In this document: positions 31,404-39,403 of the stretch, piece by piece
Position numbering within the stretch: the first letter of the stretch is position 1
How the letters are laid out: every line of letters begins with the position of its first letter
DNA from: HK1 sp965221725
Lineage (GTDB): Bacteria; Pseudomonadota; Gammaproteobacteria; HK1
Direction of reading: 5' to 3'
DNA: 64,000 bases
Assembly (NCBI GenBank): GCA_965221725.1
Contig: OZ244909.1
Span: 248,001-312,000, forward strand
Made by a program: the position numbers and the translations under genes
The notes under the pieces: model-generated
The model's input: only the letters and a program-made list of their open reading frames with translations
The model's database searches: none
Told to the model about the DNA's origin: nothing

Positions 31404-31467
31404 GTCGTCTCGGTTCACGGCTGTCTCGGTTCATGACTGTCTCGATTCGTGGCCGTCTCGGCCCGTG
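31404..31467. repeat. Four 16-bp tandem repeats at the rnfH 3' end
   Basis: Units at 31404, 31420, 31436 and 31452, each close to GNCGTCTCGGTTCATG. The array spans the rnfH stop codon (31431-31433), so its two distal units encode the end of RnfH. A 16-bp period is not a multiple of three, so changing the copy number would change the protein's last residues. Confidence 0.8.
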
Positions 31468-31772
31468 GTTGCTCGACGCCCCGCGGGGGTGAGGCGGGCG
31501 GCCCCGACGCGCCCCGCGCGCCGCCGGCGCGCCTCCTTCGGATCGATTTCCAGCGGCCGCAGCACCTCGATCCGATCGCCTTCCGACACCGCCGCCGCCG
31601 GCTCCACACGACGGCCGAACACGGCGAAGCCGACCTCGGCGTCGCGCAGTTCCGGCACCAGCCGGAACAGGCCGGAACGCTCCACGCACTCGAGCACCGT
31701 GCTGCCGGAACGCACCTCCAGGCCCATGAGGATCTCCCGGGCCGGGTCCGCGTAAGCCAGCTCGACCCGCAT
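31431..31772 (-). CDS. rnfH: RnfH-family (UPF0125) ubiquitin-fold protein
   Basis: Protein of 113 aa. MRVELAYADPAREILMGLEV, TVLECVERSGLF and EVGFAVFGRRVEPAAAVSEGDRIEVLRPLEIDPKEARRRRA (blocks) match the small beta-grasp family RnfH, of unclear function, typically encoded with ratA and divergent from smpB as here. Start at 31772 selected because the family starts with the first beta strand; 69 upstream in-frame residues overlap ratA and are Arg-rich nonsense. The last about 25 residues lie in a tandem repeat and are not conserved. Confidence 0.88.
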   Translation of the reverse strand: MRVELAYADPAREILMGLEVRSGSTVLECVERSGLFRLVPELRDAEVGFAVFGRRVEPAAAVSEGDRIEVLRPLEIDPKEARRRRAGRVGAARLTPAGRRATTGRDGHESRQS

Positions 31773-31779
31773 CGTCGCG

Positions 31780-32217
31780 TTATCGCGCGCCGTACACCTG
31801 CTGGGCGCGCCGGCGGAATGCATCGACCGCAGTCTTCGCAATCTCCTCGAACAGCGGCGACATGACCCGCGCCAGCATCCGGCTCGATATCTCGAATCGC
31901 ATCTCCAACCCCACGGTGCAGCTTCGCGCTGCCGTCGCAGCGAACGACCAGCGTCCGTCAAGCTGGGAGAACGGGCCATCGACCAGTTCGAGATCGATGC
32001 GTTCCGCCCCCATCATCCGGTTACGGGTGGTGAACGACGTTTTGAACGGTCCGCGCGCGACTTCGAGGCTCGCGGTCACTTCGGTCGGGGTGCGCGCATG
32101 GACCGTCGCGGCACGGCACCACGGGAGGAATCGAGGGTAACGCTCGATGTCGGCGACGAGGCTGAACATGTCCGGCGCGGAGTAGGGGACATCGAGGGAG
32201 CGGACGATTCGAGGCAT
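31780..32217 (-). CDS. ratA: RatA-type START-domain protein (COQ10 family)
   Basis: Protein of 145 aa. PYSAPDMFSLVADIERYPRFLPWC is the signature of the polyketide cyclase/START family members YfjG/RatA, and LVDGPFSQLDGRWSF and SRMLARVMSPLFEEIAKTAVDAFRRRA (two blocks) are the rest of the fold. In E. coli the homologue was described as a toxin blocking 70S ribosome association; elsewhere it is seen as a ubiquinone-binding COQ10-like protein. Its end is 8 bp from the rnfH start, and smpB is divergent 424 bp away, the conserved arrangement. Confidence 0.9.
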   Translation of the reverse strand: MPRIVRSLDVPYSAPDMFSLVADIERYPRFLPWCRAATVHARTPTEVTASLEVARGPFKTSFTTRNRMMGAERIDLELVDGPFSQLDGRWSFAATAARSCTVGLEMRFEISSRMLARVMSPLFEEIAKTAVDAFRRRAQQVYGAR

Positions 32218-32641
32218 CTTCGGCCGGGGTGTCGTGCTCGATTCGATTCGGGGGCGTACGCGGCCGGCAGGTTAGCCCGCATTTCCCGCCAAGTCACGCC
32301 GCTGCCGCCTGCAAGGCTCGTGAAGCAAGCCGTCGCCTGATGAGGCTTGCAGAGCAGTCCGGTGCTCGGCCATCTCCACGCTCTTGCTCGCGACCCGTTG
32401 AGAAATGCGCGTCAAAGGGTACGGGAAGGATGCGAGCATTCGGTCGTATTCCTTGGACAGGCCCTCGAACCGAAACCACGCAAGCCCGAGCGGCTCTCGG
32501 AACCTTAGTCGGGACCGGTCCGGAAGCGCACGCCGGCACCACAACGCCGGGGATCTCCCGGGGCGAGCCCGCTGCGGGTGATCGCCCGCCTCGCACCGGA
32601 TGAGGGTTAACATACCGGTATTGCCACCGGACTCGGGGACC
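32218..32641. other. Divergent intergenic region ratA/smpB
   Basis: No gene is supported in these 424 bp, which must hold the divergent promoters of ratA (minus) and smpB (plus). The last 50 bp, including GGTTAACATACCGGTATTG, are the most promoter-like for smpB. No tmRNA gene is seen here. Confidence 0.4.
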
Positions 32642-33124
32642 ATGGCCCGATCGAAGAGCGCATCGTCCAATACCAGCGCCCGGGTCATCGCCCGCAACCG
32701 CAAGGCACGGCACGATTACTCGATCGAGGATACCGTCGAGGCGGGGATCGCGCTGGAGGGGTGGGAGGTGAAGAGCCTGCGGGACGGGCGCCTCCAGCTT
32801 CGCGACAGCTACGCGGCGGTGCGCGGGGGCGAGATCTGGCTTCTGGGCGCGCACATCACGCCGCTCGCCACCGCTTCCACCCACATCACCGCGAGGCCGG
32901 TGCGGGACCGGAAGCTGTTGCTCAAGCGGAGCGAGATCTCCCGGCTCGCCGGGGCCGTCGAACGCCGCGGCCACACCCTCGTCGCCCTCGACATGCACTG
33001 GACGCGAGGCCGAGCCAAGGTTCTTCTGGCCACCGCCCGGGGCCGTAAGCAGCATGACAAGCGCGCGGCCGATCGCAATCGCGACTGGGAGCGCGAACGG
33101 GCGCGGTTGCTGCGTGCGCGCTGA
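32642..33124 (+). CDS. smpB: SsrA-binding protein SmpB
   Basis: Protein of 160 aa that carries tmRNA into stalled ribosomes. ARNRKARHDYSIEDTVEAG, then GWEVKSLRDGRLQLRDSYA and KLLLKRSEISRL are the OB-fold landmarks, and the C-terminal tail KQHDKRAADRNRDWERERAR is the positively charged segment that reads the empty mRNA channel. Start at 32642 because the family begins a few residues before the RNRKA motif; an upstream in-frame start at 32600 adds 14 unconserved residues. Confidence 0.95.
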   Translation: MARSKSASSNTSARVIARNRKARHDYSIEDTVEAGIALEGWEVKSLRDGRLQLRDSYAAVRGGEIWLLGAHITPLATASTHITARPVRDRKLLLKRSEISRLAGAVERRGHTLVALDMHWTRGRAKVLLATARGRKQHDKRAADRNRDWERERARLLRAR

Positions 33125-33142
33125 TGCATCCATCGGCTCGAA

Positions 33143-33227
33143 CTCCCCGCGCCCGTGATCGCCGTGTGACCGGACCGGGCCGCATTTCTGGGTGTTGGTC
33201 GACCTCCCCGCGCCCGTGATCGCCGTG
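33143..33227. repeat. 24-bp direct repeat pair upstream of glnD
   Basis: CTCCCCGCGCCCGTGATCGC followed by CGTG occurs at 33143-33166 and identically at 33204-33227, a centre distance of 61 bp (about six helical turns). The second copy ends 17 bp before the glnD ATG, so the pair could be a regulatory binding site, or it could be a simple duplication. Confidence 0.7.
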
Positions 33228-33244
33228 ATGGATCGTACGCCGCG

Positions 33245-35899
33245 ATGAGTATCCAGTCGCCCGGTGTCGACGAGCCGCCCCCCGGCGCCGTCTCCGCGCC
33301 ACCTCCCGCCCCCATCGACCCGAATGCGCCGCTGCCCGATGTTCGCGATGCCGTCGCCGCGATGCAGACGCGCCTGGAGGCCCGTTTTCTCCGGGGCGAG
33401 TCGGTGACCGCGCTGGTCGAAGCCCGGTCGCGGTTCATCGACCACATCCTTGCGCTCGCGTGGCGCCGCTTCGACCTCGAGGATGACGAACGCCGCGCCC
33501 TCGTCGCGGTCGGCGGCTATGGCCGGGGAGAGTTGCACCCGAACTCGGACATCGACCTGCTCATCCTCACCCGCCGCGCGATGCGCGGCGAAGAGCGCGA
33601 GCGGATCAATGGCTTCCTCGCGTTCCTGTGGGACATCGGGCTCGCGGTGGGGAGCAGCGTGAGGACGGTGCGCGAATGCGTGAACGAGGCGAGGAGCGAC
33701 GTCACCGTCGCCACCAACCTCATGGACGGCAGGCTCGTCGGCGGGTCCGCCGGCCTGTGCGCGCGGATGCGGGAGCGCACCGGCCCGCCGCACATCTGGT
33801 CGAGCCGGCGGTTCTTCGCGGCGAAAATGGCGGAGCAGCGCGCGCGCCATCATCGGTTCGACGACACCGGCTACAACCTCGAGCCGAACGTCAAGGAAGG
33901 GCCGGGCGGCCTGCGCGACATCCAGACCGTCGCCTGGGTCACGAAGCGCCATTTCGGGGCGATGACGCTGGCGGAGCTGGTCGATCGCGGCTTTCTCACC
34001 ACCGAAGAACTCGACGCCCTGGAGTCGGGCCGGCGGTTCCTGTGGCGGGTGCGGTTCGCGCTGCACGTGCTGACCCGGCGCTCCGAGGATCGGCTCCGGT
34101 TCGACCACCAGCGGCGGCTCGCGGGGATGCTGGGGTTCGAGGACGACGCGGAGCGGCTCGGCGTGGAGCATCTGATGAAGCGCTATTACCGCGAGGTGAT
34201 GGAGCTTTCGCGCCTGAACGAGATGCTGCTCGAACACTTCGAGGAGGCGATCCTCCACGCGCGCCGCCGTGACCGCATCAAGCCGCTGAACCGGCGTTTC
34301 CAGGCGGTGAACGGCTACCTGGAGGTGACCCGCAGAGACGTTTTCCACCGCTATCCGTTCGCGCTCCTCGAAGTGTTCCTCCTGCTGCAGCAGCATCCCG
34401 ACCTGGAAGGGGTGCGCGCGTCCACCATCCGGCTCATCCGCGCGAACCGATACCGGATCGATGACCGGTTCCGGGCCGATCTGCGCGCTCGAAGCCTCTT
34501 CCTGGAGATCCTGCGCCAGCCCCGGGGCATCAACCACGAGCTGCGCCGGATGCACCGGTACGGGATCCTGGGCGCCTATCTGCCCGTTTTCGGTCAGGTG
34601 GCGGGGCAGATGCAGTACGACCTCTTCCACGTCTACACCGTCGACGAACACAGCCTGTTCGTGGTCCGCAACCTGCGGATGTTCGCCGACCCGGCCCGCC
34701 ACCATGAGTTCCCCCATTGCGCCGATGTCTTCGCGCGCCTGCCCAAACCGGAACTCATCTACGTCGCGGGCCTCTTCCACGACATCGCCAAGGGCCGCAA
34801 CGGCGACCACTCCGATCTGGGCTCGGATCTGGTGCGGGAGTTCTGCGTCCGGCACGGGTTCGGCCGGTACGACACCGACCTCGTCGCATGGCTGGTCCGG
34901 CACCACCTGCTGATGTCGATCACCGCGCAGCGGCGCGACATCAGCGACCCCGAGGTGGTGGCGGAGTTCGCCCGCACCGTCGGCGATCACGTCCACCTCG
35001 ACTATCTCTACCTCCTCACCATCGCGGACATCCGCGGCACGAACCCGGGATTGTGGAACGACTGGAAGGATGCCCTGCTGCACGACCTCTACCGGGCGGC
35101 GGTGCGGGCGCTGCTGCGCGGACTGGAGAACCCCATCGAGCGGGCCGATCTGGTGCGCGAAACCCGCGACGCGGCGGCCCGTCTGGTGCAGGACGCCGGG
35201 GTCGATGCCGAGGCGGCCGCCCGACTGTGGGACAACTTCGGCGCCGACTACTTTCTGCGCCACTCCGCCGACGAGATTCGGTGGCATACATCGAACATCC
35301 TCGACGCAGCGGCCGCCGACATCCCACTGGTCCTGGTGCGCGACGGCCGCGGCGGCATCGAGATCTTCGTCTACGCGCCGGACCGAGAGCTCCTGTTCGC
35401 GGCCACCGCCTCGATCCTGGGGCGTCTGGGGCTGACGGTGCTCGATTCGCGGATCATCACCGGGAACAACGGCATGACGCTCGATTCGTACGTCGTCGAG
35501 GATATCGTGGCCTCGTCCGCAGGGGGGGGTCGCCACGAGGAGATTCGGGCCGCCCTGCGGCTCGGGCTGCGCCGACCCTCCGGTGTTTCGAGGCGCGTGC
35601 ATCGGCTCGCGCGGCGGCAGCTCAAGCACTTCACGATCCCGGTGGAGGTGAGCTTCACGCAGGATCCATCGAACCGACACACGGTCATGGAGGTCATCGC
35701 CGCCGATCGGCCGGGACTGCTCGCGCTTGTCGGCTGGACGCTCGCCGATGCCCGGATCCGTATCCGCAACGCGAAGATCGCCACCTTCGGGGAGCGGGCG
35801 GAGGACGTGTTCCATCTCACCGACGAGCACAACCGGCCCCTGGCCGACGAGCGCATCCACGGTGTGTACCATCGCGTCCGGTCGGCGCTCGACGCCTGA
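33245..35899 (+). CDS. glnD: [Protein-PII] uridylyltransferase/uridylyl-removing enzyme GlnD
   Basis: Protein of 884 aa, the nitrogen sensor that uridylylates PII when glutamine is low and removes UMP when it is high. The nucleotidyltransferase motif VGGYGRGELHPNSDIDLL lies near residue 92-109 (G-G-x-G-R-x-E-L...S-D-x-D). The HD hydrolase domain is in TVDEHSLFVVRNLRMF and GLFHDIAKGRNGDHS (about 460-525). Two ACT glutamine-sensing domains follow, near 690-760 and from about 800, the last reading TVMEVIAADRPGLLALVGWT. Length matches the family. The map gene often found upstream is absent. Confidence 0.95.
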   Translation: MSIQSPGVDEPPPGAVSAPPPAPIDPNAPLPDVRDAVAAMQTRLEARFLRGESVTALVEARSRFIDHILALAWRRFDLEDDERRALVAVGGYGRGELHPNSDIDLLILTRRAMRGEERERINGFLAFLWDIGLAVGSSVRTVRECVNEARSDVTVATNLMDGRLVGGSAGLCARMRERTGPPHIWSSRRFFAAKMAEQRARHHRFDDTGYNLEPNVKEGPGGLRDIQTVAWVTKRHFGAMTLAELVDRGFLTTEELDALESGRRFLWRVRFALHVLTRRSEDRLRFDHQRRLAGMLGFEDDAERLGVEHLMKRYYREVMELSRLNEMLLEHFEEAILHARRRDRIKPLNRRFQAVNGYLEVTRRDVFHRYPFALLEVFLLLQQHPDLEGVRASTIRLIRANRYRIDDRFRADLRARSLFLEILRQPRGINHELRRMHRYGILGAYLPVFGQVAGQMQYDLFHVYTVDEHSLFVVRNLRMFADPARHHEFPHCADVFARLPKPELIYVAGLFHDIAKGRNGDHSDLGSDLVREFCVRHGFGRYDTDLVAWLVRHHLLMSITAQRRDISDPEVVAEFARTVGDHVHLDYLYLLTIADIRGTNPGLWNDWKDALLHDLYRAAVRALLRGLENPIERADLVRETRDAAARLVQDAGVDAEAAARLWDNFGADYFLRHSADEIRWHTSNILDAAAADIPLVLVRDGRGGIEIFVYAPDRELLFAATASILGRLGLTVLDSRIITGNNGMTLDSYVVEDIVASSAGGGRHEEIRAALRLGLRRPSGVSRRVHRLARRQLKHFTIPVEVSFTQDPSNRHTVMEVIAADRPGLLALVGWTLADARIRIRNAKIATFGERAEDVFHLTDEHNRPLADERIHGVYHRVRSALDA

Positions 35900-35936
35900 C
35901 GTGCTGCGGGGCGTCGCCGGTGACGAGCAAGGCGGC

Positions 35937-36170
35937 TCAGCCGCCGGTGACCGGTGGAAAGAACGCGACCTCGTCGCCGGCGCGGACCGGCGCTCCAGGA
36001 TGCGTGTACTCCAGGTTCAGCGCGACGAGCACGTCGCCGGGGAGTGGCCGCCCTCCGGTGGCGAGATGCCACGCATCCGCGGCGGTCTCCGCCCGGGCGG
36101 CGTCGATCTCGACCGCGCGCAGGCCCGTCGATTCGCGCAGGCTGGCGAAGAATTTCACCGTGATCGTCAT
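35937..36170 (-). CDS. moaD: Molybdopterin synthase sulfur-carrier subunit MoaD
   Basis: Protein of 77 aa with a ubiquitin-like fold. ITVKFFASLRESTGLRAVEI at the start and the end DEVAFFPPVTGG, with the obligatory C-terminal Gly-Gly that is thiocarboxylated, are diagnostic. Start at 36170 gives the family length; the long upstream in-frame extension overlaps moaC and is not coding. It is divergent from moaC, with 79 bp between; the moaE partner is not in the window. Confidence 0.9.
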   Translation of the reverse strand: MTITVKFFASLRESTGLRAVEIDAARAETAADAWHLATGGRPLPGDVLVALNLEYTHPGAPVRAGDEVAFFPPVTGG

Positions 36171-36249
36171 CCGCAGTCCACCATCGAGCGGCTCAAGGTC
36201 GGTATTATCCCTTCCCGACCGGAAACGACCACCATCTGGCGTCGCATTC

Positions 36250-36807
36250 ATGAGCAGGGAAGTCGAGAGAACCGACACACACGCGCCGGAGGCGGGCCCC
36301 GGCGGCGGGGCCGAAGACACGACCGGCGACGCCCTGACCCACTTCGATGCGCAGGGCCGCGCCCGGATGGTGGATGTCGCGCCGAAGCCCGCCACCCACC
36401 GCGTCGCGGTGGCGCGGGGCGCCATCCGCATGCGGGCGGATACGCTGCGCCTCATCGTCTCCGGGGGCCATCGCAAGGGCGATGTCATCGGCGTGGCCCG
36501 GCTCGCGGGCATCATGGCCGCCAAGCGCACCTCCGATCTCGTCCCCCTGTGCCACCCGCTCGCGCTGACCCGCGCGGAGGTCGATCTGTGGCCCGACGAG
36601 GCGTGTACCGGCGTGGAGTGCCGCGCCCGGGTGGAGACGGTCGGCCCGACCGGAGTCGAGATGGAGGCGCTCACCGCGACGCAGGTGGCCCTGCTCACGG
36701 TCTACGACATGTGCAAAGCGGTGGACCGGAGCATGACCATCGAATCGGTCCGCCTCGTCGAAAAACGCGGCGGCCGGTCCGGCGACTGGATTCGACCCGG
36801 CTCCTGA
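36250..36807 (+). CDS. moaC: Cyclic pyranopterin monophosphate synthase MoaC
   Basis: Protein of 185 aa for the second half of the first step of molybdenum cofactor synthesis, acting after MoaA. ARMVDVAPKPATHRVAVARG, then GVARLAGIMAAKRTSDLVPL-CHPLALT (the substrate-binding LCHP motif, residues 100-103) and MEALTATQVALLTVYDMCKA are the conserved blocks, with the catalytic Asp in YDMCKAVDR and Lys in EKRGGRSGDW. The first about 28 residues are a non-conserved acidic extension, so the functional start could be later. Divergent from moaD, suggesting a shared promoter region. Confidence 0.95.
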   Translation: MSREVERTDTHAPEAGPGGGAEDTTGDALTHFDAQGRARMVDVAPKPATHRVAVARGAIRMRADTLRLIVSGGHRKGDVIGVARLAGIMAAKRTSDLVPLCHPLALTRAEVDLWPDEACTGVECRARVETVGPTGVEMEALTATQVALLTVYDMCKAVDRSMTIESVRLVEKRGGRSGDWIRPGS

Positions 36808-36957
36808 TCCTCCCCTGCCCCCGGGGGCCGGCGGGGTACGTCGGGGGCTGGCCGACGAACCCGCAGCCGAAAGGTGTGCGCTGCGGTCCGGATGTTAGAC
36901 TGCCGGCGCACCTGTCCCACCGATTCGCATCTGTCCCCCTGTACAGGAGCGCATTCC

Positions 36958-38553
36958 ATGCCGGCCGCGTCCGCTTCCATCGAGCAGCGCATCTCCACGC
37001 TCGAAGCCCACCTGGAACAGGAGAACCCCCTGCTCCTCGACGCCGTGAAGAGTTTTCGCGAGCTTGACAAGGTGGCGTACCGGCTCGGGATCCTCGCGCC
37101 CGAGGAGTCGTTCACCACCCAGGTGCCGTGGTGGCCGATGATCGCGGTGCTCGGGACCTTTTCGTCGGGAAAGTCGTCGTTCATCAACCACTTTCTGCGG
37201 GCCCGACTCCAGTCGACCGGGAATCAGGCCGTTGACGATCGGTTCACCGTGATCTGCTTCGGCGCCGACGAAACCCCGCGAACCTTGCCCGGCCTTGCGC
37301 TTGATGCCGACCCGCGCTTCCCGTTCTACCAGGTCAGCCGGGACATCGAGAGCGTGGCCACCGGCGAAGGAAGCCGCATCGACGCCTACCTCCAGTTGCG
37401 CACGTGCCGGAGCGAGGCGCTGCGCGGGAGGATTTTCATCGATTCGCCGGGGTTCGATGCCGATGCGCAGCGCACCGCGACGCTGCGCATCACCGACCAC
37501 ATCGTCGATCTCTCCGACCTCGTGCTGGTCTTCTTCGATGCCCGGCACCCCGAACCGGGCGCGATGCAGGACACGCTCAGTCACCTGGTGGGAAACACCA
37601 TCCACCGGTCCGACTCGAGCAAGTTCCTCTACATCCTGAACCAGATTGACAATGCGGCGCGCGAGGACAACCCCGAGGATGTCTTCGCGGCCTGGCAGCG
37701 TGCGCTGGCCCAGGCCGGCCTCACCGCGGGCCGGTTCTACTGCATCTACAACCCGGATGCCGCCATGCCGATCGAAGATCCGGAGCTGCGACGTCGTTTC
37801 GAGACCAAGCGGACGGAGGACGTCACCGAGATCTACGAGCGCATCCACCAGGTGGAGATTGAACGCGCCTACCGAATCGTCGGGGTGCTGGAGAAGACCG
37901 CGAAAGCGATCGAGCAGCGAGTGGTGCCGGCGGTGACCGCGGCAAAGGCGTCATGGAAGCGTGGAGTGCTGTGGCTCGACGGGGCGATCTTCGGCACGCT
38001 GGCCCTCCTGCTCGCGGTGTGGACCATCTCGGCGGGGTACTGGACCGGTTTCCGATTCTCCGCTCCGTGGTTCGACGCCATCGCCTCGACGCCGTGGCTG
38101 GCGTTGCCGGCGGTGGTCCTGGTGGCCGCCGGCGTCAGCTACCTTCACTTCCTCTTGCGCCGCCTCTCGGCGCGATTCATCGCCCGCCGCATCGCGCAAG
38201 ACCCGGAACTCGACGATGTGCGGACATGGGTGTCGCGCGCGTTCGTCCGCAACACGAAGGTGTGGAGGTCCGTCGCCACTGCGACCCCGGTCGGCTGGGG
38301 TCGCGGCACCCGCCGGCGAATCGCCCGGGTGGCCGCGGACGCGGACCGGCTCGTGCAGGGTCTCAACGATCGCTTCACCGACCCCTCCGGCGGGACGAAG
38401 GCGATCAGCGGGCCGGGAGAGAACTCCATCACTCCGACCCATCCCCCGACCCAGGCGCATCCCGCCGCTGCGGGCGACATGGCCGACCCGCTGCCGGTGG
38501 CCGCCTCCGGCGCCGGCGATGGCATCGGCAACGATCGGGAGTCGCGGACTTGA
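36958..38553 (+). CDS. Dynamin-family large GTPase with two membrane helices
   Basis: Protein of 531 aa. GTPase motifs are clear: G1 GTFSSGKSS (66-74), G3 DSPG (162-165), G4 NQID (228-231). Sequence after the GTPase domain contains a helical region and two adjacent hydrophobic helices (about 342-361 and 378-400) that would make a membrane hairpin, followed by a basic segment and a low-complexity Pro/Ala/Gly tail. Bacterial dynamin-like proteins remodel or protect membranes, and some act in phage defence; this particular subfamily is not named. It is 196 bp upstream of the Pcm-like gene and the TolC gene. Start taken at the ATG giving the compact N-terminus. Confidence 0.8.
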   Translation: MPAASASIEQRISTLEAHLEQENPLLLDAVKSFRELDKVAYRLGILAPEESFTTQVPWWPMIAVLGTFSSGKSSFINHFLRARLQSTGNQAVDDRFTVICFGADETPRTLPGLALDADPRFPFYQVSRDIESVATGEGSRIDAYLQLRTCRSEALRGRIFIDSPGFDADAQRTATLRITDHIVDLSDLVLVFFDARHPEPGAMQDTLSHLVGNTIHRSDSSKFLYILNQIDNAAREDNPEDVFAAWQRALAQAGLTAGRFYCIYNPDAAMPIEDPELRRRFETKRTEDVTEIYERIHQVEIERAYRIVGVLEKTAKAIEQRVVPAVTAAKASWKRGVLWLDGAIFGTLALLLAVWTISAGYWTGFRFSAPWFDAIASTPWLALPAVVLVAAGVSYLHFLLRRLSARFIARRIAQDPELDDVRTWVSRAFVRNTKVWRSVATATPVGWGRGTRRRIARVAADADRLVQGLNDRFTDPSGGTKAISGPGENSITPTHPPTQAHPAAAGDMADPLPVAASGAGDGIGNDRESRT

Positions 38554-38749
38554 GGGTAGCGTCCCGCGTCGAATCCCGAACCCTCGCCCGAAATCTTGCC
38601 CGAAGTCTTGAGAGAGCCCCCACTTGCAGGCCGGAGACGCCGGGCGGAATTTCAGGGCGAGGCGCTGCCGACTTGAGCGCCGAGCGGTGTCGTATCATGC
38701 GGCGTCGTATACTGTTCGCTGGTGAGAGCGGAGACGGACGGCACCGACG

Positions 38750-39403
38750 ATGAACTTCGAGCGCGCGCGCTTCAACATGGTGGAGCAGCAGATCCGCCCG
38801 TGGGAGGTTCTCGATCGGGCCGTGCTGGCACTGATGGAGTGCGCCCCGCGCGACGCGTTCGTGCCCGGAGAGTACCGGCGCCTCGCCTACGCCGACATCG
38901 CGGTGCCCATCGGCGAGGGTGAGGTGATGCTGCCTCCCCGGGTCGAGGGCCGACTCCTGCAGACCCTGGATCTCGACCCCGACGACCGGGTGCTCGAAAT
39001 CGGCGCCGGAGTCGGGTTCCTCACCTTTCTGCTCGCCCAGCGGGCCGCCCACGTGACCAGCGTCGAGATCAGGCCCGCACTCGCCGACCGGGCCCGCGCT
39101 AACCTCGAGGCGCAGCACACGGGGAATGCCACGGTCGAGGTGGGCGACGGCCGCCGGGGCCGGGAGCGCGGTGCGCCGTACGACGCGATCGTGGTCGGCG
39201 GCTCCCTGCCGGCGCCCGAACCGGCGCTCGAGGCGCAGCTTGCGATCGGTGGCCGGCTCTTCGTCGTGGTCGGCTCCGCTCCGGCCATGGAGGCAATGCT
39301 CGTGCGCCGCACCGGGCAGAGCGAATGGGTCCGGGAAAGCCTGTTCGAGACGACGCTGCCACCACTCGCGGGCTCGGAAGCACCGCGTCGGTTCGTGCTG
39401 TGA
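38750..39403 (+). CDS. Pcm-like SAM-dependent methyltransferase (TolC-associated subfamily)
   Basis: Protein of 217 aa with the fold and SAM motif of protein-L-isoaspartate O-methyltransferase: NMVEQQIRPWEVLDRAVLAL at the start and DDRVLEIGAGVGFLTFLLAQ near residue 80. The substrate motif of real isoaspartate methyltransferases, GxGQTISQP, is here GEGEVMLPP (about 56-64), lacking the Thr-Ile-Ser stretch, so isoaspartate repair is doubtful. Its stop codon overlaps the GTG start of the TolC gene, a linkage repeated in many proteobacteria. Possible role in the envelope or in small-molecule or protein methylation; unknown. Confidence 0.8.
   Translation: MNFERARFNMVEQQIRPWEVLDRAVLALMECAPRDAFVPGEYRRLAYADIAVPIGEGEVMLPPRVEGRLLQTLDLDPDDRVLEIGAGVGFLTFLLAQRAAHVTSVEIRPALADRARANLEAQHTGNATVEVGDGRRGRERGAPYDAIVVGGSLPAPEPALEAQLAIGGRLFVVVGSAPAMEAMLVRRTGQSEWVRESLFETTLPPLAGSEAPRRFVL

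Noticed and set aside
32294..35872. A 1,192-codon minus-strand frame opposite glnD
   Set aside because: Entirely antisense to the clearly recognised GlnD and without motifs.
36819..36830. GC-only palindrome GCCCCCGGGGGC after moaC
   Set aside because: Too simple in GC-rich DNA, with no T tract; not strong enough to call a terminator.
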